Shown: piece by piece, positions 25,662 through 32,338 of the stretch | Layout: every line of letters starts with the position of its first letter | Numbering within the stretch: the stretch's first letter is position 1 | Assembly: GCA_900315105.1 (NCBI GenBank) | Contig: OMXX01000039.1 | Location: 1 to 32,338, forward strand | Direction of reading: 5' to 3' | From: an uncultured Prevotellaceae bacterium | GTDB taxonomy: Bacteria > Bacteroidota > Bacteroidia > Bacteroidales > Bacteroidaceae | DNA length: 32,338 nucleotides | The notes under the pieces: generated by a model | What the model saw: only the letters and a program-made list of their open reading frames with translations | The model's database searches: none | What the model was told of the DNA's origin: nothing | Program-made: the position numbers and the translations under genes

Positions 25662-26617
25662 TTATTTTTCCCACAAAAAAACGAAAATATTTTTTATCAA
25701 AAATGAATGCACATGAAGCACATATACCCCACATTATTATTTGTGACAATACAAATGAAAGAACAAAATGAGAACTTAGTTGAAGATGAACACACATACG
25801 CCAGCATGCTAAATGTAAAGCCATTATGACAATGGTATGCTTTCCTATCCAATCAAGAATCCCCTTGACCAAATTTCCTATTTTCGTTGTATACGCATCA
25901 ATAATATCTGAAAGGGAAATAGTCAATAAAATACCAATTATTGCAACTATTAACGCAGGGATAGTTGGAGACATTATATTATTACTAATCTCAGTGGTAA
26001 TTAATCCTACAAATGACATTATAAAAATCAAAAAATACCCCCCCCCATATAGCAACATATCTATAAAACAGAGATTTGTCACGCCTCGAAGGTATTAACG
26101 TTGGAAGTCCTTTAATTGCAAAAAGATTTCCCAACGAGTAAAATAGCAAAGCATTACCTGAAGCCTGCAAATACAATGGATCATCAAAATGGAAATCAAC
26201 CAATTTGCTAGACACATAAACCGTCAAAGCAATAATACAGTAAGAAATAATACCACCATAAGCCCTCATCAAATACATGAACAGTAGTTCAACAACAAAC
26301 AAGACCCACAAAAACCATAAGGTATCTGGCAGTATATAGTTTGAAATTTTAAAACAAGTCTGACTGAAAGAGTTAAGCGTTCCTACAAGGATGCTAAAGG
26401 ATACAAGAGGTAATACTAATTGCAGGAATCTTCTTTTAAAGAAGTCTTTTAATGAATACTTATCAAGAGAAAAGAAATAGCCTGAGATAAAGAAAAACAT
26501 GGGCATGTGAAACGATTCACAGAAGCCCTGTATTCCTATTCCCATAGGGCATGTATGACTTAGTACAACTAAAACCATACCTATTCCTTTCGCTATGTCA
26601 AAGTATCTTATTCTCAT
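25654..26617 (-). CDS. Acyltransferase-3 family protein, split at a G9 tract (phase OFF)
   Basis: A membrane O-acyltransferase in two frames. The first part (26617-25991) carries the family start RYFDIAKGIGMVLVVLSHTC, HMPMFFFISGYFF and about six membrane segments. At nine G residues (26038-26046, after Ile190) it shifts to a frame ending in NVICRINYH. The C-terminal part (from about 26046 to 25654) reads GGYFLIFIMSFVGLITTE and contains the last membrane segments. With eight Gs the junction reads AIWGGYFLIFIMSF, giving about 320 residues, the expected length. The start overlaps the aminotransferase stop by 4 nt. The position after the aminosugar genes suggests it acylates that sugar, which is inference. 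Confidence 0.82.
26038..26046 (-). repeat. G9 homopolymer tract causing a +1 frameshift in acyltransferase (OFF)
   Basis: Nine G residues on the coding strand. Deleting one G rejoins the two halves of the acyltransferase. It is the same base, length and phase state as the tract at 11323-11331. Confidence 0.82.
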
Positions 26618-27717
26618 TTCAATATATTATGAAGCACTTTTGACACCCTCATAACTTCTTCGTTGGTCAAAGAAGGATACATTGGTAATGAGAAAATTTC
26701 TTTAGCGGCAGCCTCGGTCTCAGGCAGCGAACCATCTTTCCATCCTAAATACTCATAACCCGACATGGTGTGGATCGGCCAAGGATAACTGATATTTACA
26801 AAAATATTTTTCTCACGAAGTTTTTCCATGATTTCATCACGACGTGGATGACGTACTACATAAAGATAATACGCATGACGACCATAATCAGCCTCCTTAG
26901 GCAGTATTAGACTAGTATCTGCCAATAACTCGTTATACATTGTAGCAATCTCGCGACGACGTGCAATATACTGTTCAATCTTTGGCAACTTAGTCAAAAG
27001 AATAGATGCATGCACCTCATCCAAGCGAGAATTATAACCATGTTCGATGGCATAATATGTCTTCTCTGCACCATAGAAACGCAGGCGACGCAGTTTGTGA
27101 TCAACCTCTTCGTTATTGGTATTGATCATGCCACCATCACCATAACCTCCAAGAATCTTAGTGGGATAGAATGAAGTAGTTGATGCATTTCCCATGCTAC
27201 CGGCTTTCTTTCCATGATACTCTGCTCCCTGTCCTTGCGCACAATCCTCAACAACTAATAAATTGTGTTTCTTGGCTATAACTAACAGGGGATCCATATC
27301 AACACACTGACCAAACAGATGTACAGGAAGAATGGCCTTGGTCTTTGGAGTGATAGTAGTTTCCAACTTTGTTACATCCATCAGGTAGGTCTCCGGATTG
27401 ATATCAACAAATACAGGAATAGCTCCAGCTGTCACAATAGCCGATACTGTTGGTATGGCAGTATTGGAAACAGTAATAACCTCATCTCCAGTTCCTATAC
27501 CAAGTGCTTTCAAAGCCAGCCATATAGCATTGGTACCATTATCACAACCGACACCAAACTTTGTACCTATATAATCAGAATAGGCACATTCAAAGTCTTT
27601 ACCCTTTTGCCCGAGGATTAATGTTCCTGACTCAAAAACATCGGTGACAGCCTTTAGTATTTCATCTTTTGTCTGTGCATACTCTTTCAGATAACCCCAT
27701 ACTGTAATTTTATCCAT
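26614..27717 (-). CDS. DegT/DnrJ/EryC1/StrS sugar aminotransferase (likely dTDP-3-keto sugar 3-aminotransferase)
   Basis: A 367-residue PLP enzyme. The active-site lysine is Lys187 in SFYPTKILGGYGDGG, the pyridine-contacting aspartate is Asp158 in VVEDCAQGQGAE, and DNGTNAIWLAL and HLFGQCVDMDPL are present. The N-terminus WGYLKEYAQTKDEILKAVTDVFESG-type residues and these motifs place it near FdtB/QdtB/DesV, which aminate C-3 of dTDP-keto-deoxysugars. Neighbours encode an FdtA-like ketoisomerase and a 2,3-dehydratase, which fits a 3-amino-deoxyhexose product. It lies 15 nt after the oxidoreductase gene. Confidence 0.9.
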   Translation of the reverse strand: MDKITVWGYLKEYAQTKDEILKAVTDVFESGTLILGQKGKDFECAYSDYIGTKFGVGCDNGTNAIWLALKALGIGTGDEVITVSNTAIPTVSAIVTAGAIPVFVDINPETYLMDVTKLETTITPKTKAILPVHLFGQCVDMDPLLVIAKKHNLLVVEDCAQGQGAEYHGKKAGSMGNASTTSFYPTKILGGYGDGGMINTNNEEVDHKLRRLRFYGAEKTYYAIEHGYNSRLDEVHASILLTKLPKIEQYIARRREIATMYNELLADTSLILPKEADYGRHAYYLYVVRHPRRDEIMEKLREKNIFVNISYPWPIHTMSGYEYLGWKDGSLPETEAAAKEIFSLPMYPSLTNEEVMRVSKVLHNILK

Positions 27718-27732
27718 AGCAAATATCTCATA

Positions 27733-28686
27733 TTATATTGTATCGAAAATCATTTGTTTTACATCTGCGTCCAATAATAAAGCTTGGTAAGACTGCTCAT
27801 AATTCCTAGAAGAAAGGATTTTCAAAACATCTTTCAGATAGAGTTCAAAATTATTTCCTAATGGTGTCTTAACAATGTTGCGCTCATTTAGATGATAAAC
27901 AACCAACTCATTCTCCATATTATCAGGAATGGTAAAAATGCGATTACACAATACATTCGTTCTGTCACCCATTACATGGATTTGATTTATATACTCTGTA
28001 TTAAAACCAAAATGGCCAATCATCGTCTTACCATCTGGGTATGACATCATCAGACTATATTCTATATCAAGGCCATTCTGATCTCGTTCTGACACAACAC
28101 ATTCCACCTTCTCTGGTTTCAAATCAAAAAAATAGCGACCAATAGAAACAGCGTATGGTGCTGTATCCATAATAGCACCGCCGCCTAATGATTTATTATA
28201 ACGAAAATTCTCAGGCATAAAAGGAGGCATCGAGAAATGAACGGTCAGAAGTTTGGGAACATCTTCATTCTGGGCAAAAATATCCTTCAAGCACTGCATT
28301 TGGGGGTGCATCAAATAGACTGTTGACTCTCCAATGAACAAGCCTCTTGATTTTGCAAGTTCTATCAAATCCTTCGCCTCCTGATAAGTCATAGTAGCGG
28401 GTTTGTCTACGATTGTATTAAAACCAGCTTCCAATGATTTCTTGGCATACTCTACATGTGTACTATTTACTGTAGAAATATAAACCAAATCACCTTTGAA
28501 GTTAGCAAGTCCTTCCTCATAGTTGTCATAGCAAATCACAGGCAAATCGCATTTCTGATAATCATCATCCCATGGCTGACCTCCATACTTAGCTATCGAC
28601 ACCTCGGTTAGTCCTGCTTTCGAAAGAATAGGAAGTATCCTACCTTTAACAAGATTTGAATAACCTAAAAATAATATTGATGACAT
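27733..28686 (-). CDS. Gfo/Idh/MocA family oxidoreductase (probable sugar 3-ketoreductase)
   Basis: A 317-residue NAD(P)-dependent enzyme. The N-terminal Rossmann part starts ILFLGYSNLVKGRILP. The catalytic Lys95 lies in IVDKPATMTYQEA, and Asp174 and Tyr178 in GGGAIMDTAPYAVS occupy the places of the family's active-site residues. Members of this family such as KijD10 reduce the C-3 ketone left by NDP-hexose 2,3-dehydratases. The gene directly follows a 2,3-dehydratase gene, so that role is likely here, but other dehydrogenase roles cannot be excluded. It lies 14 nt from the dehydratase gene and 15 nt from the aminotransferase gene. Confidence 0.85.
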   Translation of the reverse strand: MSSILFLGYSNLVKGRILPILSKAGLTEVSIAKYGGQPWDDDYQKCDLPVICYDNYEEGLANFKGDLVYISTVNSTHVEYAKKSLEAGFNTIVDKPATMTYQEAKDLIELAKSRGLFIGESTVYLMHPQMQCLKDIFAQNEDVPKLLTVHFSMPPFMPENFRYNKSLGGGAIMDTAPYAVSIGRYFFDLKPEKVECVVSERDQNGLDIEYSLMMSYPDGKTMIGHFGFNTEYINQIHVMGDRTNVLCNRIFTIPDNMENELVVYHLNERNIVKTPLGNNFELYLKDVLKILSSRNYEQSYQALLLDADVKQMIFDTI

Positions 28687-28700
28687 AATAATCTGCAGGA

Positions 28701-30122
28701 TTAATCAATGAAACTGATAGCTGAAATCAAACTTCGTGCCTCAATGTTAAACATACCATAGCGCATAAATTCCTTCATCTGCGCCAATGTCATCCATGTA
28801 TAATTATAGGGAAGTTCAATATAAACACTCTCAGGAATCTCAACAATCATATTGCGATTCTGAATCTGATAGAATCTTCCTCCCTCCTCTGATTGGAGTG
28901 CATCATACATGACCGTAGATTGATTATCAAACACGGCATCAAACATAATCGGTTTGTTACCATTATTCTTTCTATATTCATAATTCGAGCATGAAACCGA
29001 AGGAGAAAGTTCGATGATGTCCAGATTACCAGGCTCCACTTTCGCTTGTACCATGAAATGAAGTACACCATTAATTTCCTGACAAATAAATGCAAGCAGT
29101 CCAATATTTGAGTCTTTCAACAATGGCTGCATCCAATGAGTCACCTCGCGTGTACCTGCTGTCACCTTTACGCCAATTACAGAGAAATATCGATCTGTAC
29201 TTTCAACCGCCATCTTATTAATCTTCCATCCTTCAAGTTGGCAAAGCGGTTTCTTTTTAACTTCAATCTCCCACTGCGTTTTCTGCTTCGTATACCAGGA
29301 CAGAAGATCGTCAATGGTATTAACACTATCCTTGCTAACAAAAGACTTTAGAAATTTTTCGCCATTATGAGAAATAGTTGCCCTTAAATCAAATAAATCG
29401 AAAGGCTGCAGATGATTAATGACCTCATCCTCTATCAAAGGTATAGTAGAAAGTACAGATCGAGTATCCATGTTCAAAACATTATCCTCTCGTAACAAGG
29501 CTTTCAGTTCGCCAAGTGTCAACCAACAGAACTCATCTGGCAACTCTATATCCTCATCAATCTCAATAACGATATTACGATTACGCTTCTGATAGAATCT
29601 ACCGCCCTGTTCTGTCTGAAGATGATCCGACAGTATCTTTACCTTCCTCTCGCCATTAAAGAATTCCAAGAAAGTTGGACGTTTCCCTTTATGTACTTGA
29701 GTGAAATTACTTTTAGTGGCTTGGAGGGAAGGAGAAATTTGAAGGGTATTGATATTACCTGGTTCCATCTTTGCCTGTACGAGGAAATAACGAATCCCGT
29801 CATATACTCTTGTAATAAAACCTAAGAATCCTATTTCTGGCTGATTAATAATAGGTTGATCCCACTCTAATTCTCCACCAAAATTTGTCTTCACATGGAT
29901 TCCCTCAATATGAAAGAACTTTCCAGAATCATGTGAGATACGCACACCATCTTTATCCAATCCCCAATTTTCCATCATATCAAGAGGAACCAGCTCCACT
30001 CTGAATTCATCAGGACGGCAACACTTATTTAACCAGTCATGGAAAGTGCGAAAACTCTGGAACTTATTATATCTCGTCAGAGAAGAAGCAAAAAAACTTT
30101 TCTGATTAATTATACTATTCAT
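28701..30122 (-). CDS. NDP-hexose 2,3-dehydratase (EvaA/TylCVI-like)
   Basis: A 473-residue protein made of two repeats of about 210 residues (roughly 20-235 and 270-473). Each repeat has FLVQAKMEPGN or FMVQAKVEPGN, a following SPS, and GGRFYQ-x-x-NRN; this duplicated layout is diagnostic of the NDP-hexose 2,3-dehydratase family. Those enzymes remove the C-2 hydroxyl of dTDP-4-keto-6-deoxyglucose to give a 3,4-diketo-2,6-dideoxy sugar. The family is best known from antibiotic pathways in actinomycetes, so its presence in a Bacteroidales polysaccharide locus is notable. The gene overlaps the FdtA-like gene by 4 nt. Confidence 0.92.
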   Translation of the reverse strand: MNSIINQKSFFASSLTRYNKFQSFRTFHDWLNKCCRPDEFRVELVPLDMMENWGLDKDGVRISHDSGKFFHIEGIHVKTNFGGELEWDQPIINQPEIGFLGFITRVYDGIRYFLVQAKMEPGNINTLQISPSLQATKSNFTQVHKGKRPTFLEFFNGERKVKILSDHLQTEQGGRFYQKRNRNIVIEIDEDIELPDEFCWLTLGELKALLREDNVLNMDTRSVLSTIPLIEDEVINHLQPFDLFDLRATISHNGEKFLKSFVSKDSVNTIDDLLSWYTKQKTQWEIEVKKKPLCQLEGWKINKMAVESTDRYFSVIGVKVTAGTREVTHWMQPLLKDSNIGLLAFICQEINGVLHFMVQAKVEPGNLDIIELSPSVSCSNYEYRKNNGNKPIMFDAVFDNQSTVMYDALQSEEGGRFYQIQNRNMIVEIPESVYIELPYNYTWMTLAQMKEFMRYGMFNIEARSLISAISFID

Positions 30123-30523
30123 AACAGATTCATCTCGTTAAGATAAGAAATATATTCTTCCTTTGAGCGTAGAGACCTACCCATATCATAATGGGTATTT
30201 GCGAGAACCAGGCAAACAGCGTCTGGAGAAAAATCATAAAGATCTGTGAATGTTAGCCTCGGTATATACAAGGCCTTTGTACAGTCGCACATCTCAAACA
30301 CCATACTTTCTTTACCATCAAACAATCTAATTTTGAAAGTACCAGAAACGGGAATGACAACTTGATCTGTATCTTTATGTGCATGCCCTCCTCTGTCTTC
30401 CGTAACATGGTGCATATAAAAAATACGCTTAATATCAATAGGGATATCTTGCAATCCTTCAACCGATGTCAATGCTCCGCGGATGTCAGAGTTAGTTCTA
30501 AGACAAATTACTTTGTATTTCAT
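30119..30523 (-). CDS. FdtA/QdtA-like dTDP-4-keto-6-deoxyhexose 3,4-ketoisomerase (cupin)
   Basis: A cupin of about 134 residues: KVICLRTNSDIRGALTSVEG, then FYMHHVTEDRGGHAHKDTDQ with the conserved His-x-His, then SGTFKIRLFDGKE and CLVLANTHYD. These match the FdtA/QdtA/WxcM C-terminal isomerases, which move the keto group from C-4 to C-3. The ATG at 30523 is used; a TTG five codons upstream is less likely. It lies downstream of a 116-nt gap and overlaps the dehydratase gene by 4 nt. Here it may act on a 2,6-dideoxy-4-keto intermediate rather than the usual 6-deoxy substrate, which would be unusual. Confidence 0.85.
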   Translation of the reverse strand: MKYKVICLRTNSDIRGALTSVEGLQDIPIDIKRIFYMHHVTEDRGGHAHKDTDQVVIPVSGTFKIRLFDGKESMVFEMCDCTKALYIPRLTFTDLYDFSPDAVCLVLANTHYDMGRSLRSKEEYISYLNEMNLL

Positions 30524-30639
30524 ATTAGCATATTGCAATATATTACTACAGGTTCTATCTTACACAACACATATCGTAAATATGAGAAGGAATTTAATTT
30601 TTCTATCAAAAAGATAGTCAGCACAATGAAATATCATAT
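30524..30639. other. Intergenic gap, no clear site
   Basis: This 116-nt gap is the largest inside the operon. It holds a short hairpin (CTATC/GATAG at 30603-30617) without a T-run on the transcribed strand. I see no good TAnnTTTG promoter box reading left. It may only be a spacer or a cassette joint. Confidence 0.5.
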
Positions 30640-32145
30640 TTAAATACACTTATCAGGGAATCTTAAAACTCCTTTATTATACCTTGGCATCAATATACAA
30701 TGATAAAAATAAGCTATCTGATAAAATAACTGAGAACCCCAGATTTTAAAATAAGGCGTAAACTGGAAGGTTCGACCAAGAAAGGTCTTTTCCTCAATGT
30801 CAATAGCAATATTACTTTTCTCGATCCCATACTCTCTGTCAAGTATATAATATGCAAACTTCAGCGCCCCCAACTGGGGCTTGGGATCTAATTGGGCTTC
30901 CAGAAGTGGCATTACCTCCTCCTTTCGTGAGGCCTGATAGCATATATCTAGATTCTCATACATGGATCTTCTTAACAAAATTGACGGTTTCCCCCAGAAA
31001 GCAGACTCAACCCCCATTGTTGAGCCAAAGGTCACCACTTTCTCGCATGCGTCCATCAGATCATAGGTGCTTACTTCACTCTCAGGAGGGATAATAGTCA
31101 AGTTTTTATATTTTGATAAAGTGTATAATTCCATGTGGGCCTGGTATTTTACACCTTTCAAATGTGGATGAATACGCAAATAATAATGAATATCAGGCGA
31201 TGAACGCTGTAAAATATAATCGACGGCCTCGTATTGTGATGAAAAGATTGTTTCTTCCCACTCTCCTCCAATAGCAGTAAATTCATCTTCTGAGGAATTG
31301 AAAATAGCTATATTCCTTTGATTGGGATCAAAACCTTCTGGCAAGACGCCTTGCTTTTGGTCTGAAATATAGACTTTATCCAAGTCATATTTGCCGCCAC
31401 GTCGTTTAACATAAAAAGAGGTTGCAATATCAGTCTTTTCTTTCTCTGATAAAGGCGAATGCTCCCACAAATCATTCATCATTTGGGTGTTCAATTTTAT
31501 AGAATGTGGCAGCCCTCCTTCGAATCTCACTCTCTTTAAAGGTTTTCCACGCTCCCCATTACTAAACACAACCTCCAATGCTGTATATTTAATACCTAAA
31601 GCATTTGCTATATCATAAAAAAGACGATTATCAAACAAGCGACCATTAAATGAAATAATCTCGTCTGGTTTGATTCGCCCCAATAAATCATAAACATAAT
31701 CTACATAATCACACAATTCACCAATAATGGGCGTAAAATACTTCACAAATCCTTCGAGATTCTTAATATCAAGATCTCTTGTATATGACAGGTATAGTGA
31801 CAAAATACCATATCCAATATATACACCCCGATATTTGATTGCCTTAACCTGATCCACGTTTTCAAAATGCCAGAAATGGGATTCGTGAACAAAATCTTTT
31901 TTATCAATCGATATCATATGAACACCTTTGCCATACTTTTTAGCATATCTCTTATACATTGAATGACAAAAATTACATATACTTGGGCAACCATTTAGGT
32001 TTCCTTGACATGCTGAAAGCGCTTTATGGCAATAACACCAATAAACTTCATCCTGTTCACCCTTGACAGAGAGGATATCATCTATTGTTATTCCAATATT
32101 CGGTGTAAGGATAGCACATGTGCTATAATATAGTTTCTTACTCAT
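30640..32145 (-). CDS. Capsule polysaccharide biosynthesis protein (KpsC/KpsS-like GT-B fold)
   Basis: A 501-residue soluble protein, first in the operon as seen. The C-terminal half has YYLRIHPHLKG followed by VVTFGSTMGVESAFWGKPSI, the donor-site pattern of capsule-synthesis and CDP-glycerol-transferase-like GT-B proteins. The N-terminal half has a cysteine cluster (Cys37, 39, 46, 53, 57, 60) that could hold a metal. It may add the first or a linking sugar, but the reaction cannot be named. The ATG at 32145 is chosen because the upstream extension to 32220 has no homologous look. An MSK start recurs at both places. Confidence 0.78.
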   Translation of the reverse strand: MSKKLYYSTCAILTPNIGITIDDILSVKGEQDEVYWCYCHKALSACQGNLNGCPSICNFCHSMYKRYAKKYGKGVHMISIDKKDFVHESHFWHFENVDQVKAIKYRGVYIGYGILSLYLSYTRDLDIKNLEGFVKYFTPIIGELCDYVDYVYDLLGRIKPDEIISFNGRLFDNRLFYDIANALGIKYTALEVVFSNGERGKPLKRVRFEGGLPHSIKLNTQMMNDLWEHSPLSEKEKTDIATSFYVKRRGGKYDLDKVYISDQKQGVLPEGFDPNQRNIAIFNSSEDEFTAIGGEWEETIFSSQYEAVDYILQRSSPDIHYYLRIHPHLKGVKYQAHMELYTLSKYKNLTIIPPESEVSTYDLMDACEKVVTFGSTMGVESAFWGKPSILLRRSMYENLDICYQASRKEEVMPLLEAQLDPKPQLGALKFAYYILDREYGIEKSNIAIDIEEKTFLGRTFQFTPYFKIWGSQLFYQIAYFYHCILMPRYNKGVLRFPDKCI

Positions 32146-32174
32146 TGTATATTCAATATTAATTATTATCTTTG
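32145..32174 (+). promoter_or_regulatory. Promoter-like sequence reading right, away from the operon
   Basis: On the plus strand TTG at 32145-32147 is followed after 19 nt by TATCTTTG at 32167-32174. This is a good match to the Bacteroides -33/-7 consensus. It points away from the minus-strand operon and sits at the start codon of its first gene. No equally good promoter reading into the operon is visible in the window. Confidence 0.45.
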
Positions 32175-32338
32175 CACTCGTTAACAACATCAAGGAAGTG
32201 GAATAAGGCCGCTTACTCATTCGTCATAAGACAGTAAATTATGTTCTGCCCCCACTCCTTAACATCCGAATCCGGACAGTTCACTGGGCTTTGACCCCGC
32301 ATTTGCAATGATGGCTCCAAGATGTTTCGATGTTGCAT
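32175..32338. other. Right-edge region without a supported gene
   Basis: About 164 nt at the window edge. On the minus strand two frames stay open from the edge: one to a TAA near 32266 and one to a TAA near 32218. Either could be the 3' tail of an upstream gene, but neither tail is recognisable. No terminator is seen. Confidence 0.4.

Noticed and set aside
30603..30617. Short hairpin as a possible internal terminator
   Set aside because: Only a 5-bp AT-rich stem, and the transcribed strand continues with As rather than a T-run.
32146..32220. 25-residue N-terminal extension of the capsule protein from an ATG at 32220
   Set aside because: The extension has no family-like sequence and overlaps promoter-like DNA; the ATG at 32145 directly precedes the conserved part. 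The repeated MSK start may be coincidence.
1..32338. CRISPR arrays, tRNA or rRNA genes, and insertion sequences
   Set aside because: No regularly spaced direct repeats, no tRNA- or rRNA-like sequence and no transposase frame were found in the window.

Overview
The window is one long polysaccharide (capsule or O-antigen type) biosynthesis operon from a member of the Bacteroidales (Bacteroides/Prevotella/Segatella type). The assignment rests on Bacteroidetes-style promoter boxes (TAnnTTTG) near both ends, weak or absent Shine-Dalgarno sequences, and a terminal initiating sugar-phosphate transferase followed by a DegT-type aminotransferase, as in the WcfS/WcfR pair of Bacteroides fragilis. Every gene is on the minus strand, so transcription runs from the right edge to the left. 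Genes are packed with 1-14 nt gaps or 1-11 nt overlaps, which implies one transcript and translational coupling. Most of the locus is AT-rich, but the terminal genes (about 223-1480) and one GT4 gene (12053-13210) look GC-richer, consistent with mosaic assembly.

Layout in transcription order. (1) 32145-26614: a KpsC/KpsS-like capsule protein, then a nucleotide deoxysugar module: FdtA-like 3,4-ketoisomerase, NDP-hexose 2,3-dehydratase, Gfo/Idh/MocA oxidoreductase and DegT sugar aminotransferase. Together these fit synthesis of a 2,3,6-trideoxy-3-amino hexose or a close relative. (2) 26617-12053: glycosyltransferases (GT2, CgeB-like, three tandem GT4, two GT32, another GT2 and a GC-rich GT4), a UDP-galactopyranose-mutase-like flavoprotein, an EpsG-type polymerase (Wzy) and three acyltransferase-3 membrane proteins. 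(3) 12040-7439: a truncated MBOAT acyltransferase, a further acyltransferase-3, a GT2, an unusual transferase and a Wzx flippase. (4) 7442-1557: a GtrII-like membrane glucosyltransferase, a VanZ-family protein, UDP-galactopyranose mutase (Glf) and a complete GtrA/GtrB/GT-C triad for adding a side-branch sugar. (5) 1541-191: a scar of a second vanZ gene, a GNAT acetyltransferase, the initiating sugar-phosphate transferase and an intrinsic terminator. A separate promoter then drives a partial aminotransferase that runs off the left edge.

The main discovery candidate is a set of homopolymer tracts inside surface-modification genes. Three of the four acyltransferase-3 genes are split by a +1 frameshift, each exactly at a 9-base homopolymer (G9, T9, G9 on the coding strand). 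In each case an 8-base tract would restore one full-length protein. The same G8 tract occurs in frame once in gtrB and twice in the GtrII-like gene. This looks like slipped-strand phase variation of O-acetylation and side-branch glycosylation: a combinatorial on/off switch on a Bacteroidales polysaccharide that is distinct from promoter inversion. Assembly error at homopolymers is the main alternative.
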